DNA of 64,000 bases from Tubulanus polymorphus (taxonomy: Eukaryota; Nemertea; Palaeonemertea; Tubulaniformes; Tubulanidae), in contig NC_134030.1 in assembly GCF_964204645.1 (NCBI RefSeq), positions 19,783,110 to 19,847,109 on the forward strand. The letters run 5' to 3'. How positions within the stretch are numbered: the stretch's first letter is position 1; the number at the start of each line of letters is the position of its first letter. A program made the position numbers and the translations under genes. Below are positions 44,083 to 56,455 of this stretch, piece after piece. The notes below the pieces were generated by a model that saw nothing but the letters and a program-made list of their open reading frames with translations, made no database searches and was not told the origin of the DNA.

Positions 44083-47000
44083 ATGGTTTTGGTTCATTTT
44101 GTCGTGTTGATGCTGTTCGGTATGGATCGACTGAGTGCGCTGTTTATAGCGTCGCTGATCGTCTGGCGAGTTAACATCGCACACGCTGATCTGTCTGACT
44201 CTGTGACGGTCAGTTCCTCTTGTAACAACACTTGGTACCCCGTCGATTCTACGTCCGGTTACATCGTTTCACCGAATTACCCGTCGTTAACGCGCGGTGT
44301 TGAATGTCGTTGGTTCGTCAACAGCTCTTTACCGGGAACTTTCATCATCAAACTATACTACGACATCGAGCCGTCGATATTCTGTAGTGATAACTACCTT
44401 CTCGTCGGTGAGTCCGATAACAAATTCTGCGGTGAAGGAAAACATGAAATCCGCCGTAACGATTCGATGTCGTTGATGTTTAGAAGTAACGTCGATGGTG
44501 CGCGGGGTAGTCGGGTTTATATCATATATCGTTTAGAACGGAACAATTTGAAATTAATTCACACCTGCGCAAAATACCATTTAAAAATCAACAAATTAAC
44601 AACATCGATAGGATACAAGTTTGCTATGTTTCTAAAGCGATGTAAATTGCATTTAGAATGGATCGGGATCCCGGATGGTTTTGCTATGAATTTCACGTTT
44701 TCGCAGATAAAATTCGAATTATATCCCGGCACTGATCCAGCGACAACTGTTCAAATTCATGACGGATGGAACAGCAGTGAACTTATTGCTGTAATACCAG
44801 AACAAAGTGGGCATCCACCTTCATCCTTTTATAGTAAGACAAACAAAGCTATGATCAGTTTCCTACTTGGGCGAAACGAACTTACATCACAACTATCAGT
44901 TCAGGTGTATAGAATATCTGATTGGAACGTCTCTAATCCGTTAATTCAAATCCCTAATAACGAGTCTGGAGTGCTCATCCCTGATGACAACAGTTTACAC
45001 GTAATAACTCGATCAAAAAACTTACACTGCTGGTCTATCACAGTGCAGGTGTTACATTACGTCGTCTTCAACTGGACACGTGATCTCAGCACATCCGGTG
45101 ACGTCATTGGTGTATATAAACTAGAAGGGTTACGCGTTGTAGGAACTGATATTTTACTCGATTACAACTATCTGGAATCACTGAGTGTTAAATCGGACGG
45201 CTTTCTCGTCATACTGTGCGTTTTAATAAGACCAGGTGTTTTACCGTCGAATGTGAAAATTGGATTTGAAGTGAAATCTATTTCCATAAATGACGTACGA
45301 GTGGATAAACGCTTGGTGAGTATTGTGCATTTTAATTTTAAGTTTAGGATTTTATTGCGTGTGGATCTCTGTTATTAGGTTTCATGCGTTGAGTTTTTGT
45401 TAGCGTTCTGGGAATAAATTTAACGTCTTCGAAGCCAACACGAGAAGTTAGGCGCACTTGATCTTGGAGATTCAGATACTATGACATGAGTAAAATGACT
45501 AATGGGATGAATCAGGTGTTTAATCGGGAGGTAATTTTCGACTAAAATATTTTAGTTGGAAATAACGATTTATCACCGGTGAAAGAAATTTAATTTAAGC
45601 AAATCTAAATTACGAGTTGCTGCTTCACGTGATGAAATCGACACAGATTTGAAAATGTTGATATGTAGTTATTACTTTAAAAACAAATGCTGATTTGTTA
45701 TATTTTGTAGATAGATGATAAAAGATACGGTTTGTCTGCTCAAAATCTGTTGCCAAGATACACAAACACAAGATTAACGTATCGTATAAATACATTAGAA
45801 TCTAAACGGAAAGTTGATATCTATGAGAATAGATTGAGACTAACAGTTTTATCAGAGACGTGCGAGAGAGCTGGATTTTATATATATGACGGTGGTAATT
45901 TTACAGCTAGACGCTATGGTCCGTATTGTCCTGGTTATAAATACGGTCGTCACGTCGCCAGTCTGATTACATCAGGAGGACCGGTTACTGTAGTAGCATA
46001 CGCTTATAACTGGGATAAAAACTTAATAGTTTATCCAGTGTCGGATCTATTTTTCGCCCCTACTGATTGTGACGGGTTTGTTCTGCAGGAAGGTGAAAAT
46101 CAGATCAATATGACGTCACACTGTCTCGTGATTACACCTGAAAACCGACGCCTTCCTTTAGAAAATATTTATATATTATCAGAACACGAATATCAAATTT
46201 ACACTTGTTCCCGTGGTTTAAATTCGTGTCCTGTTGTTACTCTCACAACTCAATTACTGAATAACAGTCTCTTATTGAATCATCTGATGATAAAAGGAAG
46301 TAGTTATAGGTTCTGGAGTAATTCAATGATGATTGTACTACGACGTAAATGTTTGGTGTTGATGATCTATCAAGATTCCCCGGTACTTTCTGCTAATCAA
46401 TTTGCATACATCACGCCGATGCGAGAAAAATGTGGAGTCGCACAATCACCGGAATACCCTGGATATTTTTTTCATCGCGGCAAATCTTTGTACTACTCAT
46501 TTCATTACGACAAACATTTGAATTACATCAGATTCCTTTTCAAATTCATGGGGCAAGCCTCGTGCAGCCCTTCTAGTAGTAAAACTGTTCGAGATCTGTT
46601 ATTACTGGTACAGACTATCTTGAAACCCGGTAATCAGGTAAACAATATGAGGCTGCGTCGGCACGAGACTAAAATATGTGAAAATAACGCAGTACCTGGA
46701 CTTTTATTATACAGTCTACTCGGGTATGACCTTTACTTTGAAGCGAAAAACTATATACCTTTATTTCAAATTCAATACACTTTAGAACAATCGCCTTCAC
46801 AAACACATCGAAATAATGACTGCGGATCAGATTTTCTAGATTCAGGTGTTTCGTGTATCAGATACATCAAACATGAACGTCTGAATTGGGAGAACGCTGA
46901 CATTTACTGTCAACAGAAATACGGAGGACATCTTCTCAGTATCAACATTGAACAGGAAATGATTGCTGTAAAAAAACTGTTCGCTACGAAACTTCTTCAG

Positions 47001-50000
47001 GAGGCGTATTCACAGGCGGCGCTGATTGTGATGATTGGATTGAAATGGCAGGTAATTTCAAAGTATCGTTATGAACATGTTTACCAACATTCATTTAGTA
47101 TTGAACAAGATTTTGAATTTGTTATGAATTTATTCATTCTCTACTAAAGGTCTAGAATCTTTCATATTAATTGAAACAGATTTCTATAAGTCAACGTGTA
47201 AAATGTAACATAAGCTTAATTTGATAAACTCAATTCAGACGCTTGATGTAAGTTAGATATCCAAAAGCTAATCGTCATGAACACGTCTAAAACCATTTCG
47301 ATCAATGAAACTGAATTTATTTTGAGCAGGATGATGGTTATTACACCTGGACTGATGGGAAACCATTGAGCTACACAGAATGGTTTAAACCTGCTATGAT
47401 AAACGAAACGATACCAGAAGTTATTCAAGGATTGATATCTCCTCTACGAAAACAACCGATAAATGACGTAGATATGCCGTGTACGGCGATGATACTGAAT
47501 AATCCACGAGGATCGGCGAACTGGGTTCGATTCCCGTGTCAAATCGAGGAGACTCGAACAACTTTCATTTGTGAAAAAGACAAAGATAACTCCTTATCTA
47601 CTAACAATCACAAATTACCTGTTGCAGAAGAAAACTCTACTTATTATTCGGGGATATTGGAATCAGTTAACTCCACGTGTTTTAAAGGATGGATTGGTTT
47701 AAAAGGACATTGCTATCAGATACTTACAGCCTGGGATACTCACAGATTGTCAATTCGGAAAGCTGAGCAAATGTGTCTTAAAATCGGTGGTGAAATAGGT
47801 ATAGTATCCAATGATGTTATAATTCATCATTTGATTCAAATATTTCATTATGAACATCAATATGGTGCTATACTGGCGAAGGCTACGGATAGTGAATTTC
47901 TTGCTCTGAATCCAGTTTTCACCAGAGATGAAATAACATATAAAAAAACGGTGAAATGGTCAGTGACTGCCTTTGATAATGTCACAGATGTAGCGCATTC
48001 AGTGCTTTGTTCCTATAATGTAACTGATGAAGAGTTGACTTCTATAAAAAGGTGTAAATCGTGGCAATTTGAATGTAACGATCAAAGATGTATCAGCGAC
48101 CATCGCGTATGTGATACCAGAAACGACTGTCCACACGGTGAAGATGAAGTGGATTGTTCGGATTCAAACTTGCGCAGTCAGTTCCACTGTACCGATGGAA
48201 GAGTTATATCAGTGAGTAATTTGTGTGATTTTGTACGAGATTGCGCTGACGGATCTGATGAGAACTCGTGCTATCATACTTCATGTTCCTCTGAACAGTT
48301 TAAGTGTAGCAATGGACAATGTGTGGGTTTATATAGTCGATGTGATGGACTGGTTGATTGTAAAGATAAGTCTGATGAGATCGGCTGCTCTTCCGATGAA
48401 TGTAACGGGTTTCTGTGTGTAAATGGTGAATGTATCAGTTCTCTGTTGTATCGGGATGGTGTTGTAGATTGTGCTGGTAGCCTCGAAGAAGATGAGATTG
48501 TCACCAACATAACAGTTACACCAAAGATTCACTGTACTACAGAAAACTACTGTACGACTAACTTCACAAACTTATGTAAGAAATCCGATGAACAAAGATG
48601 TTCTTTCGATTCTCCTCACTGTTATTCTAGACGTCACAGATGTATTTTAGAAAGGATGCCGATTGGTTACCCGGTATGTAGAAGGCTCGAACATATACAA
48701 AGTTGTACTGATTTCAAATGTCCAGCTGGTGCTGCAAAATGTCCAGCATCTTACTGTATACCGATGGGACAGGTGTGCGATGGTCGATCCGATTGTCCTA
48801 ACTCAGAAGATGAGCGAAACTGCAAGACTTTGTCATGTCCTGGCATGTTTAAGTGTGGCCAGGAAAACCGATGCATACCTCAATCTGAAGTTTGTGATGG
48901 TGTCGTCAATTGTAAACATACCACTGATGACGAAGCTTTCTGTGACGTCATATGTCCAAAGGAATGTAAATGTCAAGGTCATTTGATTGATTGCGATCAT
49001 GCTGGTTTCGTAGAAATTACTGATCTTTTCTCGGCATCAACTCGAGTTTTGATTTTATCAAGAAACCAAGTCGTATTCAATGAGTCTACATTTTCTTCGT
49101 ACCTCTATTTACATTTCCTTAATATTTCACGTAACAATTTGTCTTATATTGTTCCAAACGCGTTCTCAAACCTGCATAATCTACATACATTAGATCTGAC
49201 CTATAACCGCATAATATCATTTTCCGAGAATACATTCGCCGGTTTGTATAGTTTGAAAATGCTTTTGATTTTTGGAAATCCAGTAAGACATTTAGAAGAT
49301 GGTAGTTTTCAAGGTTTAAAATCACTAACTGATCTCGATCTTCGCGGTTTTTCCTTGTCGTTACTCGGTGGAAATGTGTTCAGTGGTTTATCCGCTTTAG
49401 AGTCGTTAAATATCAGCAGTAACGTGATCAGTTATATTTCACCGAACGCATTTGCCAAATTGACAAAACTCAGAAATCTGGATCTCACCAAAAATTCGAA
49501 ATTCATATCCGTAGAAAAAACCGTTTTTGACAGTCTTACATTATTGAGTTCGTTGGCTTCTGACGCGTACAAATTTTGTTGCATGGTTCCGAATGTTGAC
49601 CAGTGTCTCCCGGAAGCCGACCAATTTTCATCTTGTTCCGACCTGATGGGTAACACTGTTCTTAGAGCAATCATTTGGGCGATCGCTTCATTCAGCTTTT
49701 TTGCCAACATAATCGTAATTTTACTTCGCGTTCAAGCGTTACGCATTTCATCCTCTGAATCACGTAACACATCCTCTGATATCCTAATCATTAATATTGC
49801 CACCTGCGATTTTCTCATGTCAATTTATCTTTTTCTGATCGCTGGAGCCGATTACGTCTATAAAAGTGTTTATTTCCTCAATTCTGAAATGTGGACAGAT
49901 AGTTCACTGTGTCGACTCGCTGGGATTTTAGTAACTCTTTCGTGCGAAGGGTCTTTGCTTTTTCTCCTGATTCTAACCCGTCAAAGATACTCGAATATCG

Positions 50001-50560
50001 TCGATCCATTTTCTGGAAGCCCAATTATATCATCGACATATGTGTCCGGTATTTGCTGTATATGCTGGATCATTTTGGGCAACATTTCAATGTTACCGTT
50101 GTCGTCATCTTCTTATTTCGGACATAACTTTTACGGCACAACTGGTGTTTGTTTACCTATGAATTTACTATCCATCAATGTCCCCGCCTGGCAATACTCA
50201 TTCGCTATTTTTGCCGTGTTTAACTCGGTCGTACTTGCTACAATAATGATGACGTATGCACAGATGTATAGACTCGTATCTGGAAGCAGGTCCGGCTCGG
50301 GTAGAGCTGATCCTACCGAATTGGTTCTGGCGCGTAGGAGTTTAGTGATAAATCTGTGTAATTTATTTTGCTGGTTACCGATAATAATCGTTCAGTTTTG
50401 CGCTGTATTCCGAGTAGAAATACCGAACCAAGTGGCGGCTTGGTTGGCGGTACTTTTCCTACCGATCAACTCGTCACTGAATCCACTTCTTTACACCATC
50501 CTCACTATTGATATTAAATCTATTCGGGCCAGAAATAGACGCGTTTTGAAAACTCGCTGA
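44083..50560 (+). CDS. CUB / C-type lectin / LDLa / LRR / 7TM receptor, GRL101-like, copy 2 (about 1934 aa)
   Basis: Exons 44083-45315, 45711-47051 and 47330-50560, with the same phase-0 introns as copy 1. All domains of copy 1 are present. Differences cluster outside the membrane part: exon 1 reads KRCKLHLEW where copies 1 and 3 read WQCKLYL. Exon 2 has its own version of the segment after DSPVL (SANQFAYITPM) and of the following CUB-like part. The LRRs end SKFISVEKTVF where copies 1 and 3 have SEVISVQRNVF. In the 7TM domain only a few residues differ, for example NVPAW against DVHAW in the loop before TM5. No stops or frameshifts, so it is probably functional. Confidence 0.9.
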
Positions 50561-51184
50561 ACCATTCGACAGTCAAACCCTGACTATGCACTCTAATCAG
50601 AATGCTGCGAAATCTTTTCAGATGAAATATATTTAATTACATAAACACATACGTAGCAAACGTGTGGACTCGAGAACGAACTGATACTTGCTTATACGTT
50701 CCAATAAAAAAAAAAACTGACGACACTTCAAGATAATATCGCAAAGTAATGAAATCATCGAATGGGTTTCGAATCGTGTCCAGAAATACGACGTAGCGAT
50801 AAGAATACACGCTAGGAGAGCTGAGTAATGTCATTTAATATGAGTTGTAACACCGATTATCCTGACAGTTAATTACGCTTATTTTATATCAGGATGATTT
50901 AAAAATTATGTAAGCTGGAAATAAAAGTGTCAAATAGTGGTACATGTTCTACGTTCATCGATTTAAAACCGTATTTGAGCGCTTATCAATGTTTAATCGA
51001 AGGATAAAGCTTGCGTTGCTTTCGTCCATTCAAAGTCCTACGCCCGGAGGAGGTGGGATCACTTCAAATGCGTGTCGAACCATATGGACATTATCGGCGC
51101 TGTTAAAGGTGATCTACGTCTTTTGAATTCAGTCGTGTTCAGTATGTTCTTGCCAGTTTCTCCTTTATTAATCTTTTATAGCCT

Positions 51185-51525
51185 CGGCCTTCAACATCCC
51201 CTAACAAAGGATAAGTATCGTCTAATGCACTGAGTTAGGTGTACTCGGGCCCACAACGGGAACGACAATTGAATCAATCGGTCAACACTGATCAGAATGA
51301 TTACCGAGTTCCGATGCATCTTCGCCGTGTGCTGAAGTCCGTCACAGTACACAGTAAACACCGCCGACACTCCGTAAAAATAGTTCAAATATTGGAATTT
51401 TTTGCAAACCGTACGTCCACAACGATACGTATTCCTTCAATGAGGTGAAGCAAAATATCGCAACCAGGTATTTTAGGATCGCAAATATTCTGAGCAGGTG
51501 GTACGTACAAATTTGTAAATTCGAG
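51185..51525 (-). pseudogene. GPCR fragment (TM2-TM4) at the left edge of unit 3
   Basis: On the minus strand it matches about codons 63-170 of the GPCR at 19541 (NYFYGVSAVFTVYCDGLQHT; SVDRLIQLSFPLWARVHLTQ), then decays with a frameshift after TM3/TM4. No start, TM1 or TM5-TM7. Confidence 0.85.
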
Positions 51526-51559
51526 AAAAAACAATTGTAAGAAATAACCGTGAAAATTA

Positions 51560-51637
51560 GCGTTCGAACCCCTAAGCCATCGGTTGCCTGAAGACTAGTG
51601 ACCGGCGGCTTAAAACCACTCGGCCAATGCGCCTGTT
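51560..51637 (-). repeat. tRNA-derived SINE head, unit 3
   Basis: Same element as at 28381 and 63866. A box in GGCGCATTGGCCGAGTGGTT and B box GGGGTTCGAACGC on the minus strand. Confidence 0.6.
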
Positions 51638-52983
51638 ACATGAGTTCAAAGAAGGTTTGGCTAGTGTATTGTGCTTGGATCAAAATTTCCACCAGTTGTG
51701 ATCTAGATGCTTAGTATACGTTAGTATACTGAACGGCATGATCGATGACCAACAATATTCACCATTGAATATACGATTTACTCACCTGTTGCACTGAAGG
51801 TTTGGGTTACTGATATTTCTGATCGATGAACCATGCTCACGAATCGGTGTGCAAATACATTTTCTAAAAGGAGTTTAATACAAATATACAGTTTGACAGG
51901 TTGTAGTGCAGTTCGGTCGTCAAAACAACTGACGAAAATTGTAATGAATACATGTAGTTAATCTATCATGTGAAACTGAATTAACTCACAAACATCAGTT
52001 TAAGTACCGTACTGCTATTTCCAAAATTTCGATGTATTAAATTAGGCAGCCAAGAAAATTCACCCCCAATCAGTCGCTTGCCGGTTAAGACTGAATGGAA
52101 GATTGTTTGAATGAACCGGAACCGAATTTCCCAATTATGTACTTTGAGCAAAAAACTTTTGTAAACTCGACCGCCGATCACACAACTATATCTGTACTTC
52201 GATTGTCGATTGTAAAACCAAACCCCCTGTTTCGCTCCCGGCAGGTGTGGTGGGTTTGTAAGGGACACTCAATCAAAAAATCAAACGAAATTTACCAACC
52301 AAATAAATAACAGGGACAATCCCTATTTTAGGAAAAAAAACACAAATGAAGAAGAGCCACAATTCAAAGTATACACGATAAAATCTATCAAATTGAACCC
52401 ACTACGTTCGCTAACAGCCACTATCACGTGGAAAGCGGCAAAATTTCGGCAATATTTAAACTTCAAATATAAACTTCAAGTATATTCATCATTTTGCATG
52501 AGAAAATACCACTTCTGTTCTTTTTTATATTCACCTTTAATGTCACTTTTAAACAGTTTCGAGGAAAAAATAATTCCTAAGAAATTCTTTTTTGGGACTT
52601 TCAAATTTAGGAGGGGGTGGGGCGGGTGGGGGACGGGGCTCCTCTAACTCCGCCCCTGAATTGTGCCGCATTCTTAGGCAGTTTTTACTCCAAGTCTTCA
52701 AATAACGAGGAATACACGTATTACAGAGGGCCGCATTACGTCACTGCAGAAAATGCGTCTCGTGGAGAAAATGGTGGAAGGCGGGGACTTAACAAAACTG
52801 TTTAGATGATATAAAAGATGATGTGTTTGTCTGCTGTCGTGAATATGTATTGTTAAAGGTTTTGAATACACATGGATTTAAAAACTTCTCGCTGCATTTC
52901 CCTGTAAGAGGACACCATGAAGAGTCAATCAATCACCAAAGCTGTGCAATTATTTGGTTTTATTTCAATTTGTATTTGAATAA

Positions 52984-52990
52984 TATATAA
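52984..52990 (+). promoter_or_regulatory. TATA box of knottin gene copy 3
   Basis: TATATAA at the conserved position. The noncoding exon ends at AAG|GTAAGC at 53088. Confidence 0.5.
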
Positions 52991-53011
52991 TATCGCGCGC
53001 AGTATTTTCTA

Positions 53012-54678
53012 TTCATTCGTCGACTGTTCTGGCTCGAGAAAACGAGATATTGTCATTTAAAATAAAATACGTTGGAAGAGCGACTAAGGTAAGCGTAGTG
53101 ATAAAATATTCTAATTTAACGATAAAAATGATACCTTGTTCCTCAAAAGCTTAAAAGTTGACCCGGCCGGCCGCCGCCTATCTACCCTATACATTATTCT
53201 AAAAAAAGAAACTATTATCAGCCATTCGACAACAAGACGCGGCGGCTATTGAAACGAATGGATTACAGATTTTATTGAAATTTACAAAATGACCCGGGCG
53301 CTGCGGAGAAACAAGGTGTCATTTTTAGCCTAAAATAATATACTCCGATAAGTACAGCAGCAATTTCAGTAGCCAGAATCTAAAATACGACACATGACTA
53401 AACACTTTTTTCTGCTGAAAATCATGCATCGATTAATTGATCAATGACGTGTCATATAGTGTTCTATCAATCGTGTTCATAACCAAAATTTTCTATAATA
53501 AATGATTTTCTATAATTGAGGTTAGTAACTAATTTCAAACGAATATCTTTTGACTAGATCATTTGGGCTGAGGAACCAAACTTGGAAGTGACTCTGAAGA
53601 CAAAAAATGAATTATCGATGATTATCTATATTAGATATTTAAAGCTTATCACTCACGGAAAGAAACGACAAAGACTTGTTCCTGCGATGCCCAAACACTA
53701 GCAATGCGGCCGCCCTGCACTCACTTCATAGCACGGCATTCAAACCAGCGATTCAAACCCGTTACACTGCTCTGCACTAAATCAAAAATACATCAAGTAT
53801 TCTTTATGAATTTTTGACTATATCTATTATCAGTTCCTTTTTTCTGTGTAGCTGCGTTATTTCAAACCTGGCTCATTCTCTGACGAAAAGGTTTTCTCAT
53901 TGAGAGCCTATTTGAAAACTGTCGCAATATCAATTTTCTTTTCGAATTTTTGAAAATGCCAAATCGCAAATATATTTTATTCAAATTCTAGGCGAAGAAA
54001 ATGCTTGCTTATACAATGACTCGCATATGTGCTTTTGCTGCGATTGTGGCCAGTGCCGCGGCCTTCAGTGGTGAGTTAAGACTGGGAAAATGATACTCAG
54101 CTTCATAGGATTTCATAAATGATATAAATCAATTCGCAATTATCAGTAAACATTTAGTATGCGTTTATCGACGGAACGAATTCATTTGATAGATATATTT
54201 CACAAAATGACACATATACATTATGACAAAAACCCTGTTAATCGACGTGCAATATATTGTTATTATACACATGTATTTTTTTTAACACCCTGGCCCGCTA
54301 AGCGCCACGCTAGAAGCGGGTTCGATGTTTCTTTTTCCCAATACCCACACTAGAGAAGAACCTCCGACCAAGAAACTTTGTCGCCTCCAGGGTTTGAATC
54401 CATTAACCCTGGATTGATGAGAGCAGTGTCAGGCGGCTTATACCACTCGGCCACTGCGCCTCCCATCTGTTATCCTCATCGGGATCACCATTATAGTCCT
54501 ACATCTGGGGGCGGGAGTTCCATTATTTCTTCAATTTAGGTAAAAACATCTTTCACTTCAAAATTCAATTTTTTATTTCATGTTTTTTGAAAATATAGAT
54601 TGCTATCCAAACGGCAGGACGTGTGACGATAACCTTAAGTGTTGCAGCAACACCTGTAGAGCTAGTATTTGTTCCTGA
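53012..54678 (+). CDS. Small secreted knottin-type peptide precursor, copy 3
   Basis: Coding exons are 54001-54070 and 54599-54678, 49 aa. The signal peptide is identical to copy 1. All six cysteines are present in the C-X6-C-X5-CC-X3-C-X4-C arrangement. It differs from copy 1 at three loop residues: Lys to Asn in loop 1, Asp to Asn in loop 2 and Asn to Ser after the CC pair. The first AATAAA of the 3' region is changed to AATTAA at about 54848, but a second signal follows. It probably encodes a working secreted peptide; function unknown. Confidence 0.75.
54381..54464 (-). repeat. tRNA-derived SINE in knottin gene copy 3 intron
   Basis: Minus-strand A box (GGCGCAGTGGCCGAGTGGTA) and B box (GGATTCAAACCCTGG). 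Orthologous to the SINEs at 31839 and 41990. Confidence 0.6.
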
Positions 54679-55239
54679 TCGTTGAGTACAAAGGTTTATA
54701 ATGGGATATACTCGTGGTGGTTTGGGAAATATATCCGATTATGAAACTGAACGACAGTCAGTTTTACTGACTAGGCCGTGTACTAAAAAGCTCGCACTGA
54801 ATTTATATTTGTTACCGATTCTTCATATCTTGTACTAAATTTGATTCAATTAAACTGCGAGTAAATAAATCAATTGTCGGGTTGTTGACTGTTTATGATT
54901 CATCGGTCAGAGTTTTCAAAGTGATCAGAAGTGCCATTCCATCGGCGGTGAAGAACATTCATCGTCAATTAAAAAAGACTACTCGTAAGCAAAAGTCCAA
55001 AATCTCCCTAATCAATTATTTCAGTCCCAGGGTTTAAATGTTTCATATGCATCCATCCATTAAGATATTTAGAGTTTTCTTGTCCTGGTGCCCGGTCGGC
55101 GATTTTTCTTGTGACGTCACGCAACCTCGTATGAAACTGAGGCAAACAATATAAATTCAGTTTTAATATGCTTTAAATGAAATCCATTTTCGTAGTTCAT
55201 TGATGCTTCGATTTTTTGTTTATAAAATAGTAAGTATCA

Positions 55240-55786
55240 TCTGCAAACATCGTGCAATCTAAGATGTCTACAAATTATATCAGCAATAGGTGCCGAATAT
55301 AAAGAGTAAATAAAACTGGCCCCGGAACTGAACCTTGGGAACTTCCACATCGAAAATCAGCTATATTAACTTTACCGTTTGTAACAACTTTGTGCGTACA
55401 TTCCTGAAGGTGCCTAAGATTTGAAATAATTCTGTTTTGAAGCTGATTAGCGGCCATGCGTTCGGGCATCTTTGTGGCTACAGGTTAGTAAGATAATGAT
55501 CCATAATTATTCAATTAGTATAGATTTAAAAGTTGTGTTTTTTATCAATTGCGCAACCGAACATGATTTTAATTAAACAGTTCGTAGGTACAACACCGGT
55601 TTCCAAAGAGAGCAATTTATAATTCGAGTAACGATTGGAACAGTAACACACTGTTTTAGAATTGGCGCGGGCAACTGAAGCATCTCCCTTATACTTCGCA
55701 AATCCACGACCCGCATCAAAATTGCTCGGAGCACCACGGCAAATCTGATGATTAACGCGACTAATGGTCAGTAGTGTATGTTCCAA
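55240..55786 (-). mobile_element. Non-LTR reverse-transcriptase fossil, unit 3
   Basis: Minus-strand MPERMAANQLQNRIISNL and SSQGSVPGPVLFTLYIRHL match the unit 2 copy. More substituted and non-functional. Confidence 0.7.
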
Positions 55787-56455
55787 ACGAGCGATGGAAA
55801 TTCACTTATTTCAAACTGGTCATTTATGGGCAAAATACAAGCACTTGAGAGATACACGGATACGCGACATGGACTTAATAGCGTAACTTGCATTTTCAAG
55901 TGTATTAATGGCTTATGCGAGCTTTCAACTTAAACTTCGTGTTGGGCGGTGATTTATTGATAGGCCGTCTAGAAGACTGAGAACCGCATATTCTTTTTAA
56001 AACTTTCTTTCAAAAACAATTTCGACAGATCTAGCGGTTTGAAATTAAACAAATTCGTACGGATATAGTTAATGGAATTTTGAATTGATGCAAAGGTAGA
56101 AAGGCATTGAATGATGATTTTAGGCTCATCGTGAATGTTCGACGATTCTATAACTAAAATTACGTTCGGCTTGAATGTGTTCTGATGAAATATGTAATGT
56201 CTAATGTCTAAATTCGTGTGTGAACAAATTGGAAAAATCAAAATTGAAATTAATTGACCTTAAAATTTTGGTGAGATACATGGAATCTAGAAATTATTAT
56301 AAACAGATCTGTAAGCAAAAAATCCAAACATTTCAAATCTAGAATCGGTTTTCAAACTAATTGCGGCAGTAACTAAAAAATCAGCTTAAAAGAAGTCACA
56401 GCGAATTCTCTGATTGGACGAACTGTTATCTGTGCTCGGTTGTTATTCGACGAGA
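55787..56455 (+). other. 5' flank of receptor copy 3
   Basis: Conserved with the other units, including GATTGGACGAACTG near 56411. An in-frame open extension upstream of the ATG at 56456 is not conserved in the other copies, so I take 56456 as the start. Confidence 0.45.

Larger units (their letters stand above)
40720..50958 (+). repeat. Segmental tandem unit 2 (about 10.2 kb)
   Basis: Same gene order as unit 1, but shorter by two deletions: about 1.6 kb at the left junction and about 0.55 kb near 41556 (where unit 3 has 53395-53950). Contains knottin copy 2 (41612-42287) and receptor copy 2 (44083-50560). Confidence 0.85.
50561..52983 (+). other. Noncoding stretch between receptor copy 2 and knottin copy 3
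   Basis: Contains the receptor 3' flank, a G/A-rich segment with CCCGGAGGAGGTGGGATCAC (51040-51060, repeated at 63349), a GPCR fragment (51185-51525), a SINE (51560-51637) and the conserved knottin upstream region. No other gene seen. Confidence 0.5.

Noticed and set aside
56414-56455. Upstream start extending receptor copy 3 by 14 codons
   Set aside because: The extension is not conserved in copies 1 and 2, and a signal peptide begins at the ATG at 56456.
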